In this document: in pieces, positions 8,378 to 16,646 of the stretch | How the letters are laid out: every line of letters begins with the position of its first letter | Numbering within the stretch: the stretch's first letter is position 1 | NCBI GenBank assembly: GCA_964544955.1 | Contig: CAZJEB010000003.1 | Coordinates: 62,001-126,000 of the forward strand | Source: JAAZPT01 sp964544955 | Lineage (GTDB): Bacteria; Bacillota; Clostridia; Christensenellales; Aristaeellaceae | DNA length: 64,000 nt | Direction of reading: 5' to 3' | Made by a program: the position numbers and the translations under genes | Notes under the pieces: model-generated | Seen by the model: the letters and a program-made list of their open reading frames with translations, nothing else | Database searches by the model: none | Told to the model about the DNA's origin: nothing

Positions 8378-9226
8378 ATGAAAAAACAACTTTGGAAAAG
8401 TATTTTTCAATATTTAATAATACTTGTTTTAGCTTTCATATTTCTATTTCCTGTTTTATGGGCAGTACTTTCCTCATTTAAAACCGAACAAAATGTGGTT
8501 GCTTACCCACCTCAAATTATTCCAAACCCTATAGTTTACGATAATTATTTAACAGTTATTTCTAGATACCCATTTATGAACTGGATGTTTAATAGCTTGA
8601 TAATAACAATAGGTTCAACATTACTTGTTTTAGCAATAAGTTCCTTAGCCGCATACCCATTTGCAAGAATGAACTTTAAATATAAAAAGCCAATATTTGC
8701 GTTAATAACTGCAATGATGCTTATACCAATACAAGGTTATATGATACCATTATTCAAAATATTAAGTGAAATTGGGATGAGGACAACTACGGAATTATCT
8801 AGTTTGTCATTGGTATTAACTGCTGGTGCAAATATTACTAGTTTATTTATATTAACTTCATTTTTTAAAGAATTACCTATGAGCCTTGAAGAAGCTGCAA
8901 AAATAGATGGTTGTTCTGAGTTCAGATTTTTTGCCGTTATACTAATACCTTTGTCAAAAACCGCTTTATCATCTGTAGCTATACTTACTTTCATTAGTAA
9001 TTGGAATACTTTTTTATGGCCATCTATAATGTTATCTGGTGATAAAAACTTAACATTGCCTGTTGGTATGGCACGATATTTTGGTGCCGCCGCTAATGAT
9101 GCCGCATTTAAATATGGCCCCTCTTTAGCCGCCGCATGTATGGCAGTTTTACCCACAATAGTTGTCTTTTTAATTCTTCAACGTTACTTTGTTGAGGGAA
9201 TAGCTAGTTCAGGAATAAAAGGATAG
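8378..9226 (+). CDS. Sugar ABC transporter permease (UgpE/MalG type)
   Basis: 282 residues with six membrane spans. 'FLFPVLWAVLSSFK' at the N-terminus is typical of the second-permease type, and the EAA loop is 'LEEAAKIDGCSEFRFFAVIL' near residues 169-188. It starts one base after the stop of the previous gene, behind AAGGAGAT, so the two are translated together. The C-terminus 'RYFVEGIASSGIKG' is the usual end of this family. It forms a heterodimer with the 7507 product. Confidence 0.92.
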   Translation: MKKQLWKSIFQYLIILVLAFIFLFPVLWAVLSSFKTEQNVVAYPPQIIPNPIVYDNYLTVISRYPFMNWMFNSLIITIGSTLLVLAISSLAAYPFARMNFKYKKPIFALITAMMLIPIQGYMIPLFKILSEIGMRTTTELSSLSLVLTAGANITSLFILTSFFKELPMSLEEAAKIDGCSEFRFFAVILIPLSKTALSSVAILTFISNWNTFLWPSIMLSGDKNLTLPVGMARYFGAAANDAAFKYGPSLAAACMAVLPTIVVFLILQRYFVEGIASSGIKG

Positions 9227-9236
9227 GTGACGTATA

Positions 9237-10172
9237 ATGTATAAAACTATTCCAAATGGTGTATGGCCTGTTATGCTTACGCCATTTAAAGAAGATGGTA
9301 GTTTAGACCACAAAGGTTTAAGTAATATAGTAGATTGGTATATTAAAGCTGGTGTTAGTGGTTTGTTCTCTGTTTGTCAGTCAAGTGAAATGTTTGAATT
9401 AAGCCTAAACGAAAGAATTAAACTTGCTAAAAATACAGTCGATTTAGCTGCAGGAAGAGTTCCTGTAATTGCATCTGGCCATATTTCATTTTCTATAGAA
9501 GAGCAACTAGATGAACTTATCGCAATATCTGAAACAGGTATTGAAGCAATTGTTTTAATTACAAATAGATTAGCTAAACAAGATGATGCAGATTTTATTT
9601 GGATTAAAAACATGGAAAAAATTGTAAAAGGTTTACCAAACAACATAAATATAGGTTTGTACGAATGTCCATACCCATACAAAAGAGTTTTGAGTAAAGA
9701 ATGTATAAAAGCCTGCGTTGAAACAAAAAAATTCACATTTTTAAAAGACACTAGTTGTTCAATAAAAAGCATATCAGAAAAACTTGAAATTATGAAAAAT
9801 TCTGAAATGAAGTTGTTTAACGCTAACACTTCAACACTACTAGAAAGCCTTAAAATAGGCGCATCAGGCTATAGCGGAGTAATGGCCAATTTTCATCCAG
9901 AATTGTATGTATATTTATGTAACCATTATATGATAAACAATAATTTTATTGAAGCTCTACAAAGTATGTTGTCAATGTCCTCATTAATAGAACTATTAAG
10001 CTACCCAACTAATGCAAAATATTATTTAAAAGAAGAAGAAAATTTAGCTTTACATCAATTGACTAGAAGAAGAATATCAGATACAATAACAAAAACGGAA
10101 GCTTTACAGTTACATCAATTAAAGCTATTATCCGATGATTTTAAAAATAGAATATTAAATTATTCTTATTAA
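9237..10172 (+). CDS. Pyruvate-dependent aldolase/lyase of the DapA/NanA family
   Basis: 311 residues, a class I aldolase TIM barrel. The Schiff-base lysine is K170 in 'FTFLKDTSC' and the catalytic tyrosine Y142 in 'LYECPYPYKR'. The pyruvate-carboxylate loop, usually G-T-T/S-G-E, is here C-Q-S-S-E (47-51), so it is neither a standard DapA nor a standard NanA. Members of this family split 2-keto-3-deoxy acids into pyruvate and an aldehyde sugar. With a sialidase-like hydrolase before it and a pentokinase-like and an arabinose-5-phosphate-isomerase-like gene after it, cleavage of Kdo to pyruvate and D-arabinose would fit; this is inference. The start is 10 bases after the permease stop. Confidence 0.88.
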   Translation: MYKTIPNGVWPVMLTPFKEDGSLDHKGLSNIVDWYIKAGVSGLFSVCQSSEMFELSLNERIKLAKNTVDLAAGRVPVIASGHISFSIEEQLDELIAISETGIEAIVLITNRLAKQDDADFIWIKNMEKIVKGLPNNINIGLYECPYPYKRVLSKECIKACVETKKFTFLKDTSCSIKSISEKLEIMKNSEMKLFNANTSTLLESLKIGASGYSGVMANFHPELYVYLCNHYMINNNFIEALQSMLSMSSLIELLSYPTNAKYYLKEEENLALHQLTRRRISDTITKTEALQLHQLKLLSDDFKNRILNYSY

Positions 10173-10195
10173 TTAATTTTGTTTTAGGAGGGAAT

Positions 10196-11167
10196 ATGAA
10201 AAAGCCAAAAATATTAGTTGTGGGCAGTTTTGTAATGGACTTAATTGTTCGCTCTAAAAGATTTGTTAATGCTGGTGAAACGATTTTGGGGGATGACTAC
10301 AACACAGCATCTGGCGGAAAAGGCGCAAACCAAGCAGTTCAAGCCGCCTTGCTTGGTGCAAACGTAAGCATGTTAGGCAAAGTTGGCGATGATGCTTTTG
10401 GCAAAGAAATGGTGGAATCTTTAAATAAAGCTGGAGTAGATACTCATATGGTTATAAAAACCAATGAAGTAAGTTCAGCAATTGGTAACGTACAGATACA
10501 ATCAAATGAGCAAGGAACACAAAACAGAATAGTTGTTGTTTCTGGCGCCAATATGACAATTACACCAAAAGAAATAGATTTTTTAAGGGAAGCTATTTCT
10601 GAATATGATATGGTTATAATACAACTAGAAATCCCTATGGAAATTAATGAATTAGTTGCAAAATTTGCATATAATAAAGGCATCCCTGTTATGCTGAACC
10701 CTGCCCCATCCGCTCCACTAAGTGATATTTTTTTATCGCATTTAACATATATTTCACCCAATGAACATGAAGCAGCAGATATCGTAGGTTTTCCAGTAAC
10801 TGATGAAGAGAGTTGCAAAAAAGCTTTAAATGCCTTACATGCAAAAGGTATAAAAAAAGCATTAATAACGCGAGGTTCTGATGGTGCCGCTTATAGCGAT
10901 GAAAATGGGGTTATTTTTAGCAGTAGTATAAAATGCAAAAATGTACTTGATCCTACTGCAGCTGGCGATAGTTTCATTGGGGCTTTTTGTACAGCAACTT
11001 GTGCTGGATTAAGTGCTAACAATGCCTTAAAATTTGCTAATTATACAGCCTCAATAACAGTATCACGTTTAGGTGCTCAACCTAGTTTACCTACTGTTGA
11101 TATGGTGTTGGATTTAATGAAAAAAAGTAAAGTTGAAAACTTAGAAGAATTTTTAATTTTAAAGTGA
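10196..11167 (+). CDS. Ribokinase-family (PfkB) sugar kinase
   Basis: 323 residues. The substrate-binding signature GGKGANQAVQAALLG starts at residue 40 and the ATP/catalytic signature 'DPTAAGDSFIGAF' at 252, with D258 as the catalytic base. Overall it is closest to ribokinase, which phosphorylates the 5-OH of ribose; relatives act on other pentoses and 2-deoxy sugars. In this operon it would phosphorylate the aldose released by the lyase. AGGAGG lies 6 bases before the ATG. Substrate is not proven by the motifs; D-arabinose is proposed because of the next gene. Confidence 0.88.
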   Translation: MKKPKILVVGSFVMDLIVRSKRFVNAGETILGDDYNTASGGKGANQAVQAALLGANVSMLGKVGDDAFGKEMVESLNKAGVDTHMVIKTNEVSSAIGNVQIQSNEQGTQNRIVVVSGANMTITPKEIDFLREAISEYDMVIIQLEIPMEINELVAKFAYNKGIPVMLNPAPSAPLSDIFLSHLTYISPNEHEAADIVGFPVTDEESCKKALNALHAKGIKKALITRGSDGAAYSDENGVIFSSSIKCKNVLDPTAAGDSFIGAFCTATCAGLSANNALKFANYTASITVSRLGAQPSLPTVDMVLDLMKKSKVENLEEFLILK

Positions 11168-11175
11168 GGGTATAT

Positions 11176-11772
11176 ATGAGTGCATTAAAAGCTTTTTTAA
11201 ACACATCAAGAAAAGAAATATTAAATACTATTGATAATATAGATGAAAAAGTAATTTTGAAGGCGGCAGAAATAATTTGGGATGCTCAAAAAAATGGTAA
11301 ACGTATACACATCACTGGCATTGGTAAACCCGGTCATATTGCTGGATATATTGCATCATTAATGTCATCTACTGGAACTCCAACATATTTTCTACATGGA
11401 ACAGAAGCTGTCCACGGTTCATGTGGACAATTAGTCGAAGGGGATGTTGTTATATGTATATCAAACAGTGGCGAAACAGCTGAAATAAAATCAACAGCTA
11501 TAGCAATAAAGAATAATGGATGTAAAATAATTTCTGTAACAGGTAACGACAAGTCTTGGCTCGCAAAATATGGAGATGCTCACTTGTTAGCTGGAATAAT
11601 TAATGAAGGTGGTCCATTAAATAGAGCTCCTAGAACTTCTATAATTTCAGAAACATTAGTTTTACAAGCATTATCTGTGGTTTTGCAAGAAAAACGCAAT
11701 ATAAGCCCTGCAGAATATGTACTTCGTCATCCTGGTGGCGCATTAGGGCAATTAAGAGAGAATGAAAAATAG
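11176..11772 (+). CDS. SIS-domain sugar-phosphate isomerase, KpsF/GutQ-like (arabinose-5-phosphate isomerase type) without CBS domains
   Basis: About 198 residues. A single SIS domain carries 'GIGKPGHIAGYIASLMSSTG', 'HGTEAVHG' and the phosphate loop 'ISNSGETAEI', and it ends with 'LRHPGGALGQL', the close counterpart of the HPGG-LG segment of KdsD/GutQ. Those enzymes interconvert arabinose-5-phosphate and ribulose-5-phosphate. The two CBS domains of biosynthetic KdsD are absent, so a catabolic role is likely. An upstream GTG at 11164 overlaps the kinase stop, but GTGAGGG lies right there as ribosome-binding site for the ATG at 11176, so that start is preferred. 6-phospho-3-hexuloisomerase is the main alternative. 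Confidence 0.8.
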   Translation: MSALKAFLNTSRKEILNTIDNIDEKVILKAAEIIWDAQKNGKRIHITGIGKPGHIAGYIASLMSSTGTPTYFLHGTEAVHGSCGQLVEGDVVICISNSGETAEIKSTAIAIKNNGCKIISVTGNDKSWLAKYGDAHLLAGIINEGGPLNRAPRTSIISETLVLQALSVVLQEKRNISPAEYVLRHPGGALGQLRENEK

Positions 11773-11781
11773 TTAATAAAT

Positions 11782-11819
11782 AAAAAAGTTCCCCATCTAA
11801 ACGATGGGGAGCTTTTTTA
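11782..11819. terminator. Bidirectional terminator between convergent operons
   Basis: A GC-rich stem (11788-11797 with 11803-11812) is flanked by A's on the left and T's on the right, so it works on both strands. It closes the ulosonate-like operon on the plus strand and the DUF3798 transporter operon on the minus strand. Confidence 0.9.
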
Positions 11820-13091
11820 TTAAGCCTTTGCGCTTGCATCTGCAAGGTTGTTTGCGGGATTCTTTTTCTTTTTAACTGTGCGCCATGCATGCATAACAAG
11901 GGCCATTGCAATAACTCCATAGCTTATAAATACACGGAAGTATTCGCCTATTGCAGCATCGCCCAATAGGTTTTTACCTGCTGCTGGGGCAACGATAAAT
12001 AAAGTATGGAACAGTATACAACCAAGTATAGCTTGACCGTTTGTTGCACCGGCTATAGATGCACCACCTACTAGTATAGCTGCACCTGCATAAAGACCAA
12101 CTTGTTCATGGGCACCATATGTTTGGAAACTACCCATGTTTTGCACAAACATTAACTGACCTATACCTGCTAATATGGTTGATATAATAATTGCTATTAA
12201 CCTAACCCTATTAACGTTTATACCAGCTGCATTTGCAACAGTGCCACTTTGCCCTACTGCCCTAAATTGTTGACCAAGCCTTGTTTTCATAATTACATAA
12301 TTAAACAAGCATAGTAAACCAATTAGTACATATGTAGCAACGGGTATTTTAACCATTGAGAACCAATTTTTAAATATTGGTGTAAATGTAAATGCAACTA
12401 ATATAATTGCAACGATACCAACAACAAAAGGTTTTTTGCTTTTATCCTTTTTAGATAAATACATATACCCAGCAATTAATATCATTATAGCTGCAGCGAT
12501 AAATACTGCAAGGTCTGGTTTAATTTGCCCTAGGTTTTCAAGCGCGTGCTTAATACCATTTGTTCTGCTAAGGTCTAATGTATTAGCTACGCCTGTTGAA
12601 CCCCTTATAACAAGGTTGGGATTATTTAGAGGGATAATGTTACCAAATATGAATAGGAACAATAGCTGATATAACCCATTTGCAAAATAGCCCATTATCA
12701 TTGAACCTATCATTTCTTGGCCCTTCATTTTATTTAGTAATAAACCTACTAACCAACCAAATATACCTGCAATTGGTATTGTTAAGCCTGCGGCAAGGGC
12801 AAAACCTGCAAAACCTGATACTCCCCACTCTAATACCCACAATATTGCTATTTGAGCACCCATTGCACCAATTGTAATAGCAAAGTTTATACCCATACCA
12901 GCAATAATTGGAATGATTAACGCTAATACTATAAAGGCATTCCTCGATATACGTGTAAACAGCTCAAAAACTAAGTAGCTTACTTGAAGGCCTGAAAACA
13001 TCAAAGATAATATACATAGTATTACAAAGGTAATTGTAACTGCGTTATTTCTTAAAATTTGCGCAATATCATGTTTCTTTAAATTATTCAT
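11820..13091 (-). CDS. ABC transporter permease, branched-chain/ribose/BMP class (second permease)
   Basis: About 423 residues with eight to ten hydrophobic spans of the BPD_transp_2 fold ('FAITIGAMGAQIAILWV', 'MKTRLGQQFRAVGQSGTVANAAGINV', read in parts). The latter is the family's cytoplasmic loop that meets the ATPase. The ATG at 13091 follows AGGAGG by 8 bases and overlaps the end of the other permease by 8 bases; a farther upstream start would place the ribosome-binding site inside the gene. It is the last gene of the operon, closed by the terminator at 11782-11819. Transported compound unknown; nucleosides and sugars are common for this class. Confidence 0.9.
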   Translation of the reverse strand: MNNLKKHDIAQILRNNAVTITFVILCILSLMFSGLQVSYLVFELFTRISRNAFIVLALIIPIIAGMGINFAITIGAMGAQIAILWVLEWGVSGFAGFALAAGLTIPIAGIFGWLVGLLLNKMKGQEMIGSMIMGYFANGLYQLLFLFIFGNIIPLNNPNLVIRGSTGVANTLDLSRTNGIKHALENLGQIKPDLAVFIAAAIMILIAGYMYLSKKDKSKKPFVVGIVAIILVAFTFTPIFKNWFSMVKIPVATYVLIGLLCLFNYVIMKTRLGQQFRAVGQSGTVANAAGINVNRVRLIAIIISTILAGIGQLMFVQNMGSFQTYGAHEQVGLYAGAAILVGGASIAGATNGQAILGCILFHTLFIVAPAAGKNLLGDAAIGEYFRVFISYGVIAMALVMHAWRTVKKKKNPANNLADASAKA

Positions 13092-14952
13092 TACCCTTAC
13101 CTCCTGCCTTTGTAAGCGCATAAAGAATAATACCGTTAGATATTAATATACGCATAGTTTCTGATATTGTACTTTGAGGTACAAGCTCGTTTGCAACTGG
13201 CATACCTAATGTTAATACACCTTGGAATAGGAATGTACCAATTAGTACGTGGGATATTTTTGCCCTTTGTGTAGATGCGCCACCTATCAATATAGCTGAG
13301 GCTGCCACAAAGCCCATTTGCCTTGGTGCTGTGTAAAGTTGCATAAAACCATAGCTTTGTGTGTAAACAATAATACCTACTGCACCCAATATTGTACTTA
13401 ATACAGTACCAATAATTCTCATTTTGTTTACGCTAATACCTGTTGCCTCTGCAAAGCGAGGATTGTTGCCTACTGCCTGCATTGCTATACCTGTTTTGCT
13501 GCGGCTAAATAACCACATTAGTAAACAAGCAAGTATCATAAACAATAGTAAACCTGTTGGTATTGTTATACCAAATAATTTAAATGATAGGAAATTATTT
13601 AGTAAATGCCTATAAGATGGTGTTAAGTTAATTGTAGTTCTTAAACCATTACCCATGGGCCACTTCATTATGGGGCTGTTAAATGGCAATACTAACCATG
13701 CTATACACATTAAACTTACTATGGAGAAACCAACGTAAGTTGTAACTGCCATTTCACTACCTTTAAGCCTATTTAATAATAAGGCATATAAGTAACCTAA
13801 AACTAGGGATATAGCAATACCTACTACTATTGCAAAAGCAAAGCCAAACCAACCACTGAAGCCATATTCAATACACATTAAGCCGCCCAATAAACCACCA
13901 ATAATACCAATAGGTAAGCCTAAGTTTAAGCTTATACCTGCCTGTATACCGGGTAGCATTGCAAGTACAAGTATACTATTCATACCCATACGTACAAGGG
14001 AGTCGCTTAATAGTGTTCTTAAGTTAAGGTTTAGTGCCAATGCACCTAAGCAAAGAATAATAAAGAACATACCAATAATTATTCTAGGAACGCCCAAGCT
14101 TTTTACAAGGCTATTATAAAACCAAACAACTATGGCTAATAATAATAGGAATATTCCCATTAAAAGTAGATTTTTTGCATTACGCATTAGGGTTGTTTTA
14201 ATATCAACATTATTAGTGTTATATTTTACAAGCCTATCAAAGCGGCTTTCAAAATTTTCGCCAGATTGATAGTTTAAATCCAACAATGTTTGTTTTAATG
14301 AATTCATACTTTCATTATCCATTTCTGGATAAACATTCATTAATACTGTTGTTAAGTTTTCATATTCAGCATCAACTTTTGCTTGCAAAGCATCTGCCTC
14401 CGCACTTTGAACAAAAGTTGACATATCAACTTCTTCATGGATACTAACAGGCTCTGCAACTTCTCCTTCAATAGAAAGAGTTTCTTGAGTTTCTATTTCC
14501 TCTTCTACAGGGGCAATAAGCTGTTGTTGCTCTGCAAATAGTTCCTTTTCTTCAATAACTTTGTTGTAATATTCAACTTGTACTTCTTTTAGTGCACTAG
14601 CTGCTGCTAAAATTGGTGCATTGTCAACTGTTGAATAATCAACACTTTGATAACTTAAGTTTGCACGTGCATCTTTTTCTGCCTTATCCGCAGCATCACG
14701 CCTTTGACTCATACTTAGGCCATCTTCTTTAGCTTTAACTCTTGCTTTTTCTACAGCTATTTTTACCATAGCTTCAACAGCACCCTCACCAGTATTAACC
14801 AATAAGGATCTTACTGTCATATCAGCAAGCATTTTTCTTGCTTCCTCGCTTGTACGGTTTGAGTAACCAAAAACGCTTGTAACCATTAATGCAATTGAGA
14901 TTACAGCCAATATAATTGCTACTATACGTTGTGTTGTAAGCTTAGTTTTCAT
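13084..14952 (-). CDS. ABC transporter permease with a large extracytoplasmic insertion
   Basis: 622 residues, about 250 to 300 more than the class norm. After the first membrane span (residues 10-28) comes a stretch of some 230 charged residues (30-258), rich in Ala, Glu, Lys and Gln and probably coiled-coil in parts ('ARVKAKEDGLSMSQRRDAAD', 'AEADALQAKVDAEYENL'). After it the BPD_transp_2 membrane domain starts near residue 261. The permease part has the family loop 'TGIAMQAVGNNPRFAEATGI'. The insertion faces outside by the usual topology and may dock the binding protein or the cell wall; this is inference. It overlaps the ATPase gene by 11 bases and the next permease by 8. Confidence 0.9.
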   Translation of the reverse strand: MKTKLTTQRIVAIILAVISIALMVTSVFGYSNRTSEEARKMLADMTVRSLLVNTGEGAVEAMVKIAVEKARVKAKEDGLSMSQRRDAADKAEKDARANLSYQSVDYSTVDNAPILAAASALKEVQVEYYNKVIEEKELFAEQQQLIAPVEEEIETQETLSIEGEVAEPVSIHEEVDMSTFVQSAEADALQAKVDAEYENLTTVLMNVYPEMDNESMNSLKQTLLDLNYQSGENFESRFDRLVKYNTNNVDIKTTLMRNAKNLLLMGIFLLLLAIVVWFYNSLVKSLGVPRIIIGMFFIILCLGALALNLNLRTLLSDSLVRMGMNSILVLAMLPGIQAGISLNLGLPIGIIGGLLGGLMCIEYGFSGWFGFAFAIVVGIAISLVLGYLYALLLNRLKGSEMAVTTYVGFSIVSLMCIAWLVLPFNSPIMKWPMGNGLRTTINLTPSYRHLLNNFLSFKLFGITIPTGLLLFMILACLLMWLFSRSKTGIAMQAVGNNPRFAEATGISVNKMRIIGTVLSTILGAVGIIVYTQSYGFMQLYTAPRQMGFVAASAILIGGASTQRAKISHVLIGTFLFQGVLTLGMPVANELVPQSTISETMRILISNGIILYALTKAGGKGNE

Positions 14953-16558
14953 GGCTATTACCTCCTTCTATGCTACCTGGCTTTATGCCGCTCATCGCTA
15001 ACCCAAAGTCAGCATCACTTGCTTCAGGTGGCAATACATCTACAAGTATACCTTCTGATACAATAGCTATTCTATCCGCAATAGATCTTAATTCATTAAG
15101 TTCTGAAGACACCATAACAATTGTCATACCAAGTTCACGGTTTAACTTTGTTAATGTTTCCAAAACAAGTTTTTTAGCCCCAATATCAATACCCCTTGTA
15201 GGTTCAGATACAAAAAGAAATTTGGGGTCTAATGCTAAAGCCCTTGCTATACACACCTTTTGTTGATTTCCACCTGAAAGTGTTCCTGTATGTTGTGCAG
15301 CAGATGTACAACGTATATCTAATTGTTCAACAAAATCGTTAGCAAGCTTATTCACAGCCCTTGTGTTCATTAATGAAGCAAAGCCTAATATGTTACGTAA
15401 GTATTTGCCGTTTACCTGTATTGCATTAAAAGCAATGTTGTTTGCAATAGATTCATCTAACAGTAGGCCAACACCACGCCTATCCTCTGATACCATAGCG
15501 ACGCCACGTTTTAAAACTTCTTTTGCATTATTAAGGGGAAGGTCATCACCAAATAATTTTACATTACCTGTTGCTTCAAACAATCCCATTATACCGTTAG
15601 GCAAACCAATTTTTCCCTGACCTGCAAGCCCGCCTACGCCTAAAATTTCGCCTTCCATAACATCTAAGTTAAGGCCATGAACACGTTCACCAGGCATTCT
15701 AACATGTAAATCTCTGATTTCCATAGCGATATTACCTGATAGTTCTTGTGTGCGTTGTGGTGCTTTTGCAACATCTTCACCAGCACGGCCAATCATAAGT
15801 TCAGCAATATTTACAATACTTGTTTCTGTTGTTGCCATGCTTTTTACAAGCTTACCATCACGTAGTATTGTAACACTATCGCAAGCACTCATAACTTCAT
15901 CAAGCCTATGGGTGATAAATATAATTGCAATACCTTTATCTGCAATACTTTTCATAACAGAAATAAGCTGTTCTGCTTCAGATTCTGTTAGAACAGCTGT
16001 GGGTTCATCAAAAACAAGGAGTTTTATACCCTCTTTATCAATTTCACGGGCAATTTCTACAAACTGCTTATACCCAACGGGCAAACCTTTAACCATTGTG
16101 TGTTCATCAACAGACATTCCTACAGCATCCAATGCATTGCGTGCATCGTTTTCCATAGCAGCCATATCAAGGATTTCTAAATCCTTACCCAAAACTTTGC
16201 TTATAATGTTGGGCTTGGATATCTCACGGTTAAGTTTGATGTTTTCCGTAATGGTAAACCCTGGTATCAACATAAACTCCTGATGCACCATACCTATGCC
16301 TTTTAGCATAGCAGCATGAGGTGAGCTGATATTTTGTTTTTCGCCATTTATAAGAACTTCTCCCTGAAATCCGCCTGTACTATGAACAACAGGCATACCA
16401 AAAAGAATATTCATAAGCGTAGATTTGCCTGCGCCGTTTTCACCAAGCAAAGCGTGAATTTCGCCAGGTTTAACCTTTAGTGATACATCCTTAAGTACGG
16501 CGTTTTCCCCATATTGTTTTGATATATGGTTCATCTCAAGCACATATTCTGCGCTCAA
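14942..16558 (-). CDS. ABC transporter ATP-binding protein, duplicated (RbsA/BMP type)
   Basis: 538 residues with two nucleotide-binding domains. The first has a standard Walker A (GENGAGKST, near residue 39) but a changed signature (LPVGYKQF); the second has a degenerate Walker A (GLAGQGKIG) and a standard signature (LSGGNQQKVCIARAL). This asymmetric pattern is the rule in the RbsA/MglA/XylG group, so one site likely does most of the hydrolysis. The start is TTG at 16556-16558, set by AGGAGG 8 bases before it; the first in-frame ATG would remove the opening strand of the fold. It powers the two permeases downstream. Confidence 0.93.
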   Translation of the reverse strand: MSAEYVLEMNHISKQYGENAVLKDVSLKVKPGEIHALLGENGAGKSTLMNILFGMPVVHSTGGFQGEVLINGEKQNISSPHAAMLKGIGMVHQEFMLIPGFTITENIKLNREISKPNIISKVLGKDLEILDMAAMENDARNALDAVGMSVDEHTMVKGLPVGYKQFVEIAREIDKEGIKLLVFDEPTAVLTESEAEQLISVMKSIADKGIAIIFITHRLDEVMSACDSVTILRDGKLVKSMATTETSIVNIAELMIGRAGEDVAKAPQRTQELSGNIAMEIRDLHVRMPGERVHGLNLDVMEGEILGVGGLAGQGKIGLPNGIMGLFEATGNVKLFGDDLPLNNAKEVLKRGVAMVSEDRRGVGLLLDESIANNIAFNAIQVNGKYLRNILGFASLMNTRAVNKLANDFVEQLDIRCTSAAQHTGTLSGGNQQKVCIARALALDPKFLFVSEPTRGIDIGAKKLVLETLTKLNRELGMTIVMVSSELNELRSIADRIAIVSEGILVDVLPPEASDADFGLAMSGIKPGSIEGGNSHEN

Positions 16559-16581
16559 TAGTCATACCTCCTTTATAAAAT

Positions 16582-16610
16582 AACCTGCCCCAATTAAATT
16601 GAGGCAGGCT
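16582..16610 (-). other. Intercistronic hairpin between binding-protein and ATPase genes
   Basis: A stem of six GC-rich pairs plus an extension (16584-16594 with 16598-16608, one mismatch), with only a few T's after it on the minus strand. It probably works as a partial terminator or RNA stabiliser that raises the level of binding protein relative to the membrane complex. Confidence 0.65.
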
Positions 16611-16646
16611 ATATGAGTTAAATAATTACATTAAATTTAAACACAA

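Noticed and set aside
8737..9156. 139-codon open frame on the minus strand
   Set aside because: Antisense to the MalG-type permease; no start signal.
5111..11772. Standard sialic-acid (nan) operon
   Set aside because: No NanE epimerase, ROK-type NanK, NagA or NagB is present; kinase and isomerase are of other families.
15750..16283. 177-codon open frame on the plus strand
   Set aside because: Antisense to the duplicated ATPase gene; Ser/Ile-rich shadow translation with no family resemblance.
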